Of a stretch of DNA of 64,000 nt, positions 9,821 through 17,794 are shown piece after piece. The position numbers were made by a program, and so were the translations under genes. Positions within the stretch are counted from its first letter, which is position 1. Each line of letters starts with the position of its first letter. The notes under the pieces were generated by a model. It was not told the origin of the DNA, did no database searches, and was given only the letters and a program-made list of their open reading frames with translations. Origin of the DNA: an uncultured Paracoccaceae bacterium (GTDB lineage: Bacteria; Pseudomonadota; Alphaproteobacteria; Rhodobacterales; Rhodobacteraceae); assembly GCA_958439195.1 (NCBI GenBank), contig OY288160.1, forward strand, positions 1 through 64,000. Direction: 5' to 3'.

Positions 9821-10480
9821 ATGATGTTAATCCTTCGTTCACTTATCGTTCTTGCGTGGTTGGCTTGGCCTGCCCCTACGCTGGCCACAATGGTCGAAGG
9901 GCGGGCGCGGGTGGTGGATGGCGACACGCTGGAACTGGACGGACGCAAGGTGCGGCTGTTCGGGATTGACGCGCCGGAACTGGACCAGACCTGCGATGCG
10001 GATGGCCGGCTTTGGGCCTGTGGGGCAGAGGCGCGGGCGGCCTTGGCGCAGATCGTGGTGCAGCGGCGGTTGGTCTGCGAGGTCCGGGATGTGGATCGCT
10101 ATGGCCGGGATGTGGCGGTCTGTTCTGCGGGGGGTGCGGATGTGGCCGGGCTGATGGTGCAGCAGGGCATGGCTATGGCCTATCGACGCTATTCCGGGCG
10201 CTATGTGGCCGAGGAAGCGGCGGCGCGGGCAGCAGGTTTGGGGATTTGGGGTTCGACCTATCTTGCGCCCGAGGCGCATCGCCAGCAGAGGCAGGCGCAG
10301 GACATTCCCGACGGCACCTGCGCAATCAAGGGCAATATCGGCGCGCAGGGCAAGCGCATCTATCACCTGCCGGGGCAGGCGGATTACGCGGCGACGCGGA
10401 TCAATGAGGGCAAGGGTGAGCAGTGGTTCTGTTCCGAGGCCGAGGCGCGGGCGGCCGGATTTCGGCGCGCGGCGCGGTGA
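9821..10480 (+). CDS. Secreted thermonuclease-family protein
   Basis: A staphylococcal-nuclease-fold protein of 219 residues with a Sec signal peptide (MMLILRSLIVLAWLAWPAPT). The nuclease core shows VVDGDTLELDGRKVRLFGID, with the conserved Arg and, a few residues on, the Glu of APEL. The second catalytic Arg is in DRYGRDVAVC. The final 50 residues (CAIKGNIGAQGKRIYHLPGQ) form the extra domain often found after SNase in Alphaproteobacteria. It probably acts on nucleic acid in the periplasm or outside the cell. It is separate from the bet operon by about 90 AT-richer bases. Confidence 0.8.
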   Translation: MMLILRSLIVLAWLAWPAPTLATMVEGRARVVDGDTLELDGRKVRLFGIDAPELDQTCDADGRLWACGAEARAALAQIVVQRRLVCEVRDVDRYGRDVAVCSAGGADVAGLMVQQGMAMAYRRYSGRYVAEEAAARAAGLGIWGSTYLAPEAHRQQRQAQDIPDGTCAIKGNIGAQGKRIYHLPGQADYAATRINEGKGEQWFCSEAEARAAGFRRAAR

Positions 10481-10553
10481 TTTGACAAAGGTCAAGGTGG
10501 GGGGTGGCTTGGCGGCATAGGGTCTGTGTCAGAACAGACGGAAAGGACCACCC

Positions 10554-10790
10554 ATGTCGAACACACCCCATGACCTGTATGAGGATTTCCCCGAAAAGGC
10601 CGAGGCCATTCATGCGCTGAAGGCGCGGGACACGCATTTCGCCAAGATGGTGGAGGAGTATCACGAGGTGAACCGTGCCGTGCATCGGGCCGAGACGCGG
10701 GTGGAGCCGGTGACGCCAGAGCATGAGACGGAACTGCGGCAAAGGCGGTTGCGGCTGAAGGATGCGATCTGGAAGCAGATTTCGGCGTGA
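10554..10790 (+). CDS. YdcH/DUF465 family small coiled-coil protein
   Basis: A 78-residue, highly charged, helical protein. The pattern of HDLYEDFPEKAEAIHALKA followed by a central DTHFAKMVEEYHEVNRAVHR and a basic RQRRLRLKDAI end fits the YdcH (DUF465) family, whose role is not established. A ribosome site, GGAAAGGACC, precedes the ATG. It is single-gene in layout, followed by a bidirectional hairpin shared with pccR. Confidence 0.8.
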   Translation: MSNTPHDLYEDFPEKAEAIHALKARDTHFAKMVEEYHEVNRAVHRAETRVEPVTPEHETELRQRRLRLKDAIWKQISA

Positions 10791-10796
10791 TTGTTC

Positions 10797-10824
10797 AAAA
10801 AAGGCCCCGGCTCACCGCCGGGGC
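10797..10824 (-). terminator. Rho-independent terminator of pccR
   Basis: Read leftward, GCCCCGG-CGGTGAG-CCGGGGC is followed by a run of six T. It lies immediately beyond the pccR stop. On the plus strand the same stem can end the YdcH-like transcript but has no long T run. Confidence 0.8.
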
Positions 10825-10830
10825 TGTGTT

Positions 10831-12234
10831 TCAGTCAGCGATGTCATAGGGCAGCAGACCCCGCGTGTCGGGGTCTACCTTCAGGCGGCGTTCAAGGGGC
10901 GGGACGGACCGCTGGTGGCAATCGCGTCTTTCGCAGATGCGGCAAGAGATGCCGATCGGTTCAAACCGCCCCTTCAGATCCAGCCCATCGGAATAGACCA
11001 GATTGGCGGCGTGGGTGATTTCGCAGCCCAGGCCGATGGCATAGCGGCGCACCGGGGCGAGGAAGGCCCCGCCGGGTTTGGACACGTCACGCGCAAGGCA
11101 CAGGTAACGCACGCCATCCGGGGTTTCCGCCAGTTGGCGCAGGAAATGGCCGGGCGTTTCAAATGCGCGGTGGACGTTCCACAAAGGGCACGCCCCGCCG
11201 AAGCGGGCAAATTGCAGCCGCGTGGCCGAGTGGCGCTTGGTGATGGTGCCTGCCTGGTCGACGCGGACAAAGAAGAAGGGGATGCCCTTGGCCCCCGGTC
11301 TTTGCAGCGTGGCAAGGCGATGGGCGACCTGTTCGATGGACGCCCCAAAAAGATCGGCCAGCCGTTCCAGATCGTGCCGGGTTTCCAGCGCGGCAGCCTG
11401 AAAGGCGCGGTAGGGCAGGAGGGCCGCGCCTGCGAAGTAGTTGGCGAGGCCGATCTTGGCGATGTCGCGGGCTTCGGGGGTGGCGAAACGGGCGAGGTCG
11501 AGCGTGGCTTCGATCAATTCGTTCTGGGTGAGGAGGGCCACTTGCAACAAAAGCTGGAACCGTTGTGTCGGCACCGCGGTACGGTTTGAAAGGGCGAGGC
11601 GCTTTGTGGTGGCGTCGTAGCGGCGGGTTTCGGGCTGGTCGGTAAAGACGGTGGTGATGCCGCGCCGTTCCAATGCGGCAATGGCGATGCGGGTGATGTC
11701 GGTTGTGGCGGGCGTCGGTGTGGCTGTGGCGAAATGTTCGGCGGCACGGTCGACCGCGTCGATGTAATTGTCGCAGTAATGGAAGAAATCGCGCACCTCT
11801 TCCCAGGGCGAGGGGCGGAGAGCGGCATCTTCACGACCCAGCGCCTCATCCAGCGAGGCGAGGCGTTCATGGGTTTGGCGATAGGCGCGGTGCAGGTCGA
11901 GGAAGGCACGGGCCAGTGCCGGGGCATTGGAGGCGGCAAGGCGCAGGTCGGCCAGCGGCGGGGTGGTCTGGGCAAAGACGGGATCGGCCAGCGCCTCGCG
12001 CATGTCCGACACCAGCCGTTCGGATTCGCCCACAGTCAGTTCGGTGACATCGAGGCCGAATTCCTGTGCCAGAGCCAGCACCACCGAGGCGGACACCGGG
12101 CGGTGGTTGTTTTCCATCTGGTTCAGGTAGGGCAAGGACACGCCGAGTTTGTCGGCGAATGTCTTTTGGGTGAGCGAGAGGCGGTTGCGCACCTCGCGCA
12201 GTTTGGCACCGGCATAGAGTTTCTGTGTGGCCAT
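10831..12234 (-). CDS. pccR: Short-chain acyl-CoA regulator PccR (ScfR/RamB family)
   Basis: A transcription factor of the ScfR family with an N-terminal XRE helix-turn-helix (LREVRNRLSLTQKTFADKLG, then LPYLNQMENNHRPVS). The large C-terminal DUF2083-type domain includes the conserved IPFFFVRVDQAGTITKRHSA, GGACPLWNVHRAF and the cysteine cluster CRICERRDCHQR near the end. In Rhodobacter sphaeroides PccR sits near pccB and activates propionyl-CoA carboxylase genes; the same neighbourhood is seen here. The ATG at 12232-12234 follows a G-rich ribosome site and an adjacent pair of TTTGCAAA boxes, which suggests autoregulation. The protein has 467 residues, the normal size for the family. Confidence 0.88.
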   Translation of the reverse strand: MATQKLYAGAKLREVRNRLSLTQKTFADKLGVSLPYLNQMENNHRPVSASVVLALAQEFGLDVTELTVGESERLVSDMREALADPVFAQTTPPLADLRLAASNAPALARAFLDLHRAYRQTHERLASLDEALGREDAALRPSPWEEVRDFFHYCDNYIDAVDRAAEHFATATPTPATTDITRIAIAALERRGITTVFTDQPETRRYDATTKRLALSNRTAVPTQRFQLLLQVALLTQNELIEATLDLARFATPEARDIAKIGLANYFAGAALLPYRAFQAAALETRHDLERLADLFGASIEQVAHRLATLQRPGAKGIPFFFVRVDQAGTITKRHSATRLQFARFGGACPLWNVHRAFETPGHFLRQLAETPDGVRYLCLARDVSKPGGAFLAPVRRYAIGLGCEITHAANLVYSDGLDLKGRFEPIGISCRICERRDCHQRSVPPLERRLKVDPDTRGLLPYDIAD

Positions 12235-12245
12235 GCTGCCCCCCC

Positions 12246-12274
12246 TTTGCAAATGCCGTTATCGGCTTTGCAAA
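12246..12274. promoter_or_regulatory. Pair of TTTGCAAA boxes upstream of pccR
   Basis: Two perfect palindromic octamers TTTGCAAA lie at 12246-12253 and 12267-12274, separated by 13 bases, only 11 bases before the pccR start. TTTGCAAA repeats are, as I recall, the reported PccR recognition element in Rhodobacter, where the spacer was four bases. The position over the ribosome site suits negative autoregulation. The spacing difference is notable. Confidence 0.7.
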
Positions 12275-12296
12275 GCGGTGGCGTCAAGCTGTGGCG

Positions 12297-13508
12297 TCAA
12301 CCGGCGAGGCCGAGGGTGCGGGCGCGGCGGATGACGGCGAGGATGGAGAAGAGCGCCAGAATGGCAGAGGCCAGCATCAACAGGACCAGCGGCAGTTCGG
12401 TTGCGCCTTCGGTCAGCAATGCGCCCGCGAGCGCGGCCAGTGCCGCGCCGCCACCGATCTGTATTGCTCCGCCAAGGCCAGAGGCAGTGCCGGCAAGTTC
12501 CGGTTTGATCGACAGCATCCCGGCATTGGCGTTGGGCAGGGTCATCCCATTGCCAAGGCCAAGGGCAAGGGTGAAGCCGAAGAACACGTAAGGGGAATGG
12601 ACGCCCGCCAGCGTGACAAGGACCAGAAGGCCAAGGCCCACCACGCAGACGATGGTGCCGCCAAGGATCATGCGGTTCATGCCGACGCGCACGGAAAAGC
12701 GCCCGGCGATGAAGTTGCCGACCAGATAACCGACGGCGGTGATGGCGAAGAGCAGCCCCACTTCGGAAGAAGACAGGCCAAAGACCACGTTGCCGACATA
12801 GGGCGCACCGCCGAGATAGGCGAAGAAGGAACCGGACGTGAAAGAGGCGCAGCCGACATAGCCCCAGAAGCGGCGGGATTTCAGCAGGCCGGGATAGGTG
12901 CGCATCTGATCCATCAGCTTTACGCGGCGGATCGTGGCGGTTTCGCCCAGATCGGCCCAGACGAGGGCCAGAGTGGCAAGGCCGAGGATCAGGAGGAGGG
13001 CAAAGTTGGCCTGCCAGCCGAATGCCTCATCCAGCAGGCCGCCGATGACGGGGCCGATCATCGGCACGATGGACATGCCCATTGTGACATAACCGATCAT
13101 CGAAGCGGCCTGTTCATCGGATACCATGTCACGCACAATGGCGCGCGACAGGACCATGCCCGAGGCGATAACCGCCTGTGCCATGCGGCAGATCAGGAAG
13201 GTGGTGGCATCGGGTGCGATAAGGGTGCCGATGGTGGCCAGCAGGAACAGCGCCATCGACCACAAAAGCACTTTGCGCCTGCCGAACCTGTCGGAGATCG
13301 GGCCGATAACGATCTGCAAAAGCGCCGAAAGCGCGAGGTAGAGCGCGACGGAAAGCTGCATCAGGCCGTATGGCACGCCGAACCAGGTTGCCATGCCAGG
13401 CAGTGAGGGCAGGAAGATGTTCATCGTCAGCGCCGACAGCCCCGCCATCAGAATGAGGGTGGCGATGTGCGGTGGCGTTCGGCGATCAAGGAAGCGGGTG
13501 GAGGTCAT
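12297..13508 (-). CDS. Bcr/CflA-type MFS multidrug exporter
   Basis: A 403-residue, 12-helix major facilitator. After a short polar start it has the typical Bcr/CflA first helix (LILMAGLSALTMNIFLPSLP), the loop motif GPISDRFGRRKVLL between helices 2 and 3, and RMAQAVIASGMVLSRAIVRD in helix 4. Proton-driven export of drugs such as bicyclomycin or chloramphenicol is the family role; the actual substrate cannot be told. The gene lies 62 bases upstream of pccR in the same direction, but the PccR boxes in the gap suggest pccR has its own promoter. Confidence 0.85.
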   Translation of the reverse strand: MTSTRFLDRRTPPHIATLILMAGLSALTMNIFLPSLPGMATWFGVPYGLMQLSVALYLALSALLQIVIGPISDRFGRRKVLLWSMALFLLATIGTLIAPDATTFLICRMAQAVIASGMVLSRAIVRDMVSDEQAASMIGYVTMGMSIVPMIGPVIGGLLDEAFGWQANFALLLILGLATLALVWADLGETATIRRVKLMDQMRTYPGLLKSRRFWGYVGCASFTSGSFFAYLGGAPYVGNVVFGLSSSEVGLLFAITAVGYLVGNFIAGRFSVRVGMNRMILGGTIVCVVGLGLLVLVTLAGVHSPYVFFGFTLALGLGNGMTLPNANAGMLSIKPELAGTASGLGGAIQIGGGAALAALAGALLTEGATELPLVLLMLASAILALFSILAVIRRARTLGLAG

Positions 13509-13603
13509 GCCCCCCGCCTATGCCTTGTGGTCGGCGCTGTCGATGGGCGGGATTGCACAGATGTCTGTGCGGCAACCTGTGGTTTCGGGCCTGTTCTGTG
13601 CCG

Positions 13604-13957
13604 TCAGGACCATTTGTGAAAGATGAAGAACGCCCCAAGCGCGATGAAGGCAAAGCCGATGGCGTGGTTCCATGTCAGCGGTTCCTTCAGATAGTAGACC
13701 GAGAAGATGGCAAAGACGGTGAGGGTGATCACCTCTTGCATCGTCTTCAGTTCGGCGGCGGAGAAATGGCCGTGGCCGATGCGGTTGGCGGGCACTTGCA
13801 GCGCGTATTCGGGCAGCGCGATCAACCAGCTTGCCAGGATCACAAGGACCAGCGAGGCCGATTTGTATTTCAGGTGCCCATACCAGGCGAAAGTCATGAA
13901 GATGTTTGACGCGATCAGCAGGCCGATGGTGACGACCGGGATGAGAAGCTGCGACAT
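13604..13957 (-). CDS. DMT-like DUF486 membrane protein
   Basis: A 117-residue protein with four hydrophobic helices. Sequence such as IASNIFMTFAWYGHLKY, SWLIALPEYALQVPANR and LKEPLTWNHAIGFAFI matches the DUF486 group related to drug/metabolite transporters. Its function is unknown; pairs of such four-helix proteins can act as small transporters. It stands between the MFS exporter and the pccB promoter region, transcribed away from pccB. Confidence 0.8.
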   Translation of the reverse strand: MSQLLIPVVTIGLLIASNIFMTFAWYGHLKYKSASLVLVILASWLIALPEYALQVPANRIGHGHFSAAELKTMQEVITLTVFAIFSVYYLKEPLTWNHAIGFAFIALGAFFIFHKWS

Positions 13958-14076
13958 GGGGCCTGTGCCTGCGTGAGGGGTTGGATGAATTGGGATGCCA
14001 TGACGGGTGTTGGGGTGGCAAGGGGGCGCGGATTGAAGCTGGGCAAGGGAAGGAGGATGGATCGATTATTAGCTGA

Positions 14077-14125
14077 TTTGCATTTTGCATAGGGCAATCT
14101 GCCAATGGTTTGCAAATATGCGAAA
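14077..14125. promoter_or_regulatory. Cluster of PccR-like boxes upstream of pccB
   Basis: The region holds a perfect TTTGCAAA at 14109-14116 and near-matches TTTGCATT at 14077, TTTGCATA at 14084 and ATGCGAAA at 14118. It is an AT-rich stretch 73 to 121 bases ahead of the pccB start, in an otherwise GC-rich window. Together with the boxes before pccR this marks the pccB promoter as the likely PccR target. Binding is inferred. Confidence 0.65.
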
Positions 14126-14197
14126 CTCTGTTTTGCTACGGGCGCGGGGGCCGCTATGTTCGCGCAAATTATCGTGCGGAATTTGGGGGGCGTGTCG

Positions 14198-15730
14198 ATG
14201 AAGGATATCCTGCAGGAACTGGAGGACCGCCGCACCGTGGCCCGCGCCGGAGGTGGTGCGCGCCGGGTCGAAGCGCAGCACGCCAAGGGAAAGCTGACCG
14301 CGCGCGAGCGGGTGGAACTGCTGCTGGATGAGGGCAGTTTCGAGGAATTCGATATGTTCGTGCAGCATCGCTGCACCGATTTCGGGATGGAGGAGAACCG
14401 CCATCCCGGTGACGGCGTGATCACCGGTTGGGGCACGATCAACGGGCGCATGGTTTACGTGTTTTCGCAGGATTTCACTGTGCTGGGCGGTTCGGTGTCG
14501 GAAACCCACGCGGCGAAGATCTGCAAGATCATGGATATGGCCATCCAGAACGGCGCGCCGGTCATCGGGATGAACGATTCCGGCGGCGCGCGGATCCAGG
14601 AAGGGGTGAGTTCGCTGGCCGCTTATGGCGAGGTGTTTCAGCGCAACATCCTTGCTTCGGGTGTGGTGCCGCAGATCAGTCTGATCATGGGGCCATGCGC
14701 GGGCGGCGCGGTCTATTCGCCCGCGATGACCGACTTCATCTTTATGGTGAAGGACAGCTCTTACATGTTCGTGACGGGGCCGGATGTGGTGAAGACCGTC
14801 ACCAATGAGGTGGTGACGGCCGAGGAATTGGGCGGTGCGTCGACCCATACAAGAAAGTCGTCGGTGGCGGACGGGGCCAGCGAGAATGATGTGGAGCTGC
14901 TGGCCGAGACGCGGCGGCTGTTTGATTTCCTGCCGCTGAACAACCGGGAAAAAGCGCCCGTGCGGCCATTCTTTGATGATCCGGGCCGGGTGGAGATGTC
15001 GTTGGATACGCTGGTGCCGGACAACCCGAACCAGCCCTATGACATGAAGGAACTGATCCTGAAGATCGCGGATGAGGGCGATTTCTTTGAGATCCAGAAG
15101 GATTTTGCCGGAAACATCATCTGCGGCTTTATCCGGCTGGAGGGGCAGACGGTCGGGGTGGTGGCAAACCAGCCGATGGTTCTGGCGGGGTGTCTGGATA
15201 TTGATGCCAGCCGCAAGGCGGCCCGGTTCGTGCGGTTCTGCGATGCATTTGAAATTCCGATCCTGACGCTGGTGGATGTGCCGGGCTTTTTGCCGGGGAC
15301 GGGGCAGGAATATGGTGGCGTCATCAAGCATGGGGCAAAGCTGCTGTTTGCCTATGGCGAGGCGACAGTGCCGAAAGTGACAGTCTTGACGCGCAAGACC
15401 TATGGCGGCGCCTATGTGGTGATGTCGTCCAAGCATCTGCGGGGGGATTTCAACTATGCCTGGCCCACGGCAGAAGTGGCCGTGATGGGGGCGAAGGGCG
15501 CGGTGGAGATCCTGTATCGCAGCGAATTGGGCGACAAGGACAGGATCGCGGCACGGGTGAAGGAATATGAGGACCGGTTCGCCAACCCCTTTGTGGCGGC
15601 GGAAAAGGGGTTCATCGATGAGGTGATCATGCCCCATTCCACCCGCCGCCGGGTGGCGCGGGCATTCGCCAGCCTGCGGGGGAAAAAGCAGGCCAACCCA
15701 TGGAAGAAGCACGATAATATCCCGTTGTGA
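14198..15730 (+). CDS. pccB: Propionyl-CoA carboxylase beta subunit
   Basis: The carboxyltransferase subunit, which moves the carboxyl group from carboxybiotin on PccA to propionyl-CoA to make (S)-methylmalonyl-CoA. The 510-residue protein has N- and C-terminal crotonase-like halves with oxyanion-hole glycines: NDSGGARIQEGVSSLAAYG and the matching VPGFLPGTGQEYGGVIKHGA, plus RKTYGGAYVVMSSKHLRGD. The ATG at 14198 (MKDILQELEDRR) matches the family start and follows a G-rich ribosome site; an upstream in-frame start at 14105 would run through the regulatory boxes and is rejected. PccA and Mcm lie downstream. Confidence 0.95.
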   Translation: MKDILQELEDRRTVARAGGGARRVEAQHAKGKLTARERVELLLDEGSFEEFDMFVQHRCTDFGMEENRHPGDGVITGWGTINGRMVYVFSQDFTVLGGSVSETHAAKICKIMDMAIQNGAPVIGMNDSGGARIQEGVSSLAAYGEVFQRNILASGVVPQISLIMGPCAGGAVYSPAMTDFIFMVKDSSYMFVTGPDVVKTVTNEVVTAEELGGASTHTRKSSVADGASENDVELLAETRRLFDFLPLNNREKAPVRPFFDDPGRVEMSLDTLVPDNPNQPYDMKELILKIADEGDFFEIQKDFAGNIICGFIRLEGQTVGVVANQPMVLAGCLDIDASRKAARFVRFCDAFEIPILTLVDVPGFLPGTGQEYGGVIKHGAKLLFAYGEATVPKVTVLTRKTYGGAYVVMSSKHLRGDFNYAWPTAEVAVMGAKGAVEILYRSELGDKDRIAARVKEYEDRFANPFVAAEKGFIDEVIMPHSTRRRVARAFASLRGKKQANPWKKHDNIPL

Positions 15731-15740
15731 GGATCGGTTG

Positions 15741-16205
15741 ATGCGCCCCTTTGCCCTGACATCTGCCCTGCTGGCCGCCGTTATGGCGACGCCTTCGGCT
15801 GGGCAGGAAGTGGGGCAAGAGGTTGCGCAGGGCACGGAGGCGGGACTTGGCGTGGAGCAGGCAACCGACGAGGTGATCGTGGTGCCTTCGGGGCAGGAGA
15901 TTACCTTGCAGGAGGTGATCTGGAACGCGCCGGGGCCAGACGGTCTGACGCTGCGGTTCCGGTTTCTGGCACCTGGCATTGCGCCGGGGGGCGGGGTGGA
16001 TTTCGACACTGCCAGCGCCGACATGCAGCATCTGTGCGACAGCTATGCCCTTCCCCGCATGGCCGAAGGCGGGCCACACCCGGAACAAGTGATCATTTCC
16101 CTGTCGGATGTGCCCGTGCCATTTGGCGAAGCAGACCCTGAGGCCACCCAGTTCTTCGAATCCTACCGGATCGAAGACGGGGTTTGTGTTTGGGAGATGT
16201 TCTGA
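15741..16205 (+). CDS. DUF6497-like periplasmic protein
   Basis: A 154-residue protein of unknown function with a clear signal peptide (MRPFALTSALLAAVMATPSA). The mature part holds IVVPSGQEITLQEVIWN and GLTLRFRFLAPGI, then two cysteines (LCDSYALPRM and the terminal VCVWEMF) that could form a disulfide. Similar proteins sit in the pcc region of many Rhodobacteraceae. It starts ten bases after pccB and is probably cotranscribed. No link to propionate metabolism is evident from the sequence itself. Confidence 0.65.
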   Translation: MRPFALTSALLAAVMATPSAGQEVGQEVAQGTEAGLGVEQATDEVIVVPSGQEITLQEVIWNAPGPDGLTLRFRFLAPGIAPGGGVDFDTASADMQHLCDSYALPRMAEGGPHPEQVIISLSDVPVPFGEADPEATQFFESYRIEDGVCVWEMF

Positions 16206-16303
16206 TGTCTGCCGATGCCGCGAGGAACCATCTTGCCGGATGGGGGCGTGCTGATGTAGCAGAGCCACAGGCCGAATACTTGGCGACGTCTGCATGTGCA
16301 TTG

Positions 16304-16317
16304 TCCGATTTATCGGA
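16304..16317. promoter_or_regulatory. Perfect dyad TCCGAT-TT-ATCGGA
   Basis: A 14-base perfect inverted repeat in the 214-base gap before the small lipoprotein gene, 103 bases ahead of its start. It could be an operator. No known regulator motif is recognised, and no other gene explains this gap. Confidence 0.35.
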
Positions 16318-16419
16318 TATGGTCGCAGCAGGCCGAACCCAAGCGGCCTATGCCTCGCATCGGGGGCAGTCCGGCGAATTATCGTTTGGTCTGACCCTCC
16401 AAGAACATAGGAGTAGAGG

Positions 16420-16557
16420 ATGTCCAAGAGCACGAAAACCCTTCTGGCCCTGTGCATGGTTGCATTTGTTGCAGCTTGCGCCGCCAAGGAAGAAGAAGTC
16501 GTTTACGTCGATACCCCGGTTTCGACCGAGCCGACCTACACCGGCAAGTACAAGTAA
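16420..16557 (+). CDS. Small 45-residue lipoprotein
   Basis: A short gene with a good ribosome site (AGGAGTAGAGG) just before the ATG. The product begins MSKSTKTLLALCMVAFVAAC, a lipoprotein signal with Cys20 as the lipidated residue. A 25-residue acidic then Thr/Pro/Tyr-containing tail follows (AAKEEEVVYVDTPVSTEPTY) and ends GKYK. Nothing else can be said of its role; it may be an outer- or inner-membrane-anchored peptide. A strong hairpin starts eight bases after the stop, supporting a real, separately ended transcript. Confidence 0.75.
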   Translation: MSKSTKTLLALCMVAFVAACAAKEEEVVYVDTPVSTEPTYTGKYK

Positions 16558-16564
16558 GACATCT

Positions 16565-16601
16565 GGGCGGGCCAATGGGGCATGTGCGCCCCGGCCCGCC
16601 C
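16565..16601 (+). terminator. Hairpin after the small lipoprotein gene
   Basis: GGGCGGGCC and GGCCCGCCC form a perfect nine-pair stem, with GGGGC/GCCCC pairing again inside it. There is no T run, so it may end transcription weakly or protect the 3' end. Confidence 0.55.
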
Positions 16602-16713
16602 CGATTCTATCTGACGCCCCGCTTCCTTTTGATGGCCTGCTGAGTGGCGTCGGATTTGACCTTGGCCGTTCGATCCGGCATGACGCGCCCCTTGGGTTTA
16701 CAGGGGGCAGGAC

Positions 16714-17118
16714 ATGCTGAAACATCGCGGCTTTCCGGGGCGGTTGCCCGGAACTGATTTCCAATTCGTCATCCGGCGCGAGAACCGCAAGGACGGGCCT
16801 GCAAAGATCGTGAAGCGGGAACGCTATCGGGACCGCAAACATGCTGACCGGATGGCCGATCAGGGGTTCATGGCGGCGTTGTGGGCGCAGTTCGGCGAAG
16901 ACCCGTTCGAGCGCGGCAATCTGGATGCGGGGCGGTTGTCGTGGTTGTTCGGGCGCGAGGTGGTGCCGGCAGAAGACCCGTTCGATCCCTGTTCCTATGA
17001 GGCGCTGCTGCGCATTGACGTGAAGCGGGCCGAGGCCAGCTTTCCCGAAGTCTTCGCAAAGAACGCGCCGGATTTCGGATTTGCGGAGGATGATTATGAC
17101 GACGGAGGCGATGACTAG
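16714..17118 (+). CDS. Conserved hypothetical protein (134 aa)
   Basis: A soluble, charged protein without signal or membrane segment. It begins with a basic part (FQFVIRRENRKDGPAKIVKR, ERYRDRKHADRM), continues with ALWAQFGEDPFERGNLDAGR, and ends in a strongly acidic tail (AEDDYDDGGDD). I do not recognise a domain. It lies between the pccB and pccA parts of the propionyl-CoA region, in the same direction. Codon usage matches its neighbours, which supports a real gene. Confidence 0.6.
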   Translation: MLKHRGFPGRLPGTDFQFVIRRENRKDGPAKIVKRERYRDRKHADRMADQGFMAALWAQFGEDPFERGNLDAGRLSWLFGREVVPAEDPFDPCSYEALLRIDVKRAEASFPEVFAKNAPDFGFAEDDYDDGGDD

Positions 17119-17452
17119 GCATGCATCCGCCGACCGTTTCCGCATTCCGGCAAGGTTCCGCACAGGCCGCGCGTGGCGCTGTCTTGGGGTTTGCCAAGTG
17201 GGGGCGGGTTGGCCAATCATCGGCTCGTGCGGGGTGTCTGTGCCATGACCCCCGTCTCTGCCTAGACTGTACCCCTTTACCTGATGTCCGGTCTGCCCTT
17301 TTGCCGGGGCGGCCGGACCTTTTTCCTTTGCCGGATGGGCACGGTTCTGCCGATGTCACGCGACTGGCATCCGGGCGAGACGAATTTTGCTTTAACGGCG
17401 CTGCGAACACGATAGACTGCGCAGCAATAACAACCTTGAGAGGCAACGAGCC
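17119..17452. other. Intergenic stretch without a gene
   Basis: About 330 bases with no convincing coding frame. It holds a terminator-like hairpin (GTCCGG at 17286-17291 with CCGGAC at 17313-17318, then a T run) that would end the upstream transcript. Toward the right end is the likely promoter zone of the glycine-zipper lipoprotein, which includes an AT-richer patch around 17387-17396. Confidence 0.6.
17286..17325 (+). terminator. Rho-independent terminator
   Basis: GTCCGG...CCGGAC closes a stem with a further GCCC/GGGGC pairing inside, and C plus five T follow. It is placed 168 bases after the hypothetical gene and well before the next gene. Confidence 0.6.
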
Positions 17453-17665
17453 ATGCGTAAATATTTCGTCATTCTTGTTCTTGCGACCACCAGCCTTTCG
17501 GGCTGTCTGGCAACCCCGACCGAGCGCGGCCTTGCCGGTGCCGTCGCGGGTGCGGCCATTGCGGACGCAACGGATGAGAACATGGTCGCCGGTGCCGCGC
17601 TGGGCGGCCTTGTCGGCGCCGCGTCCTGCGGTCTGCCGGGGCTGCCGCCCTGCCGTCGCTACTGA
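17453..17665 (+). CDS. Small glycine-zipper lipoprotein
   Basis: A 70-residue protein with a lipoprotein signal (MRKYFVILVLATTSLSGC, lipidated Cys18). The mature part is a glycine-zipper-like hydrophobic stretch (GLAGAVAGAAIADAT and GAALGGLVGAASC), the kind that packs against or inserts in membranes. It ends LPPCRRY. The context is upstream of pccA, but a terminator between them suggests separate transcription. Small lipoproteins of this kind are widespread in Rhodobacteraceae and have no known function. Confidence 0.7.
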   Translation: MRKYFVILVLATTSLSGCLATPTERGLAGAVAGAAIADATDENMVAGAALGGLVGAASCGLPGLPPCRRY

Positions 17666-17704
17666 TCTGACGGTCGCCTTCGGGCGACCCGCGACCACAA
17701 CAAC

Positions 17705-17740
17705 AAGGCCATTCGGGCAGATCGCCCGGATGGCCTTTTT
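17705..17740 (+). terminator. Strong Rho-independent terminator before pccA
   Basis: AGGCCATTCGGGC pairs with GCCCGGATGGCC around a short loop, followed by five T and more pyrimidines. A smaller stem, GGTCGCC-TTC-GGGCGACC, lies just upstream. It separates the glycine-zipper gene from pccA. Confidence 0.75.
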
Positions 17741-17794
17741 CTTTTGCGCGCATGCTGGCCTGGACAGACCAATGCGCGGTTCGAGGGGAGAGAG

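Noticed and set aside
12225..13406. A 393-codon plus-strand frame opposite the MFS exporter
   Set aside because: It has a charged, repetitive composition, no ribosome site and no domain, while the opposite strand encodes a clear Bcr/CflA transporter.
14069..16024. A 651-codon minus-strand frame
   Set aside because: It is antisense to pccB, whose product matches its family throughout; the antisense product is His/Arg/Pro-rich and has no domain.
16184..16720. A plus-strand frame continuing from the DUF6497 gene through the small lipoprotein gene
   Set aside because: It crosses a strong ribosome site, a lipoprotein gene in another frame and a GC-rich hairpin; its product resembles nothing and has random composition.
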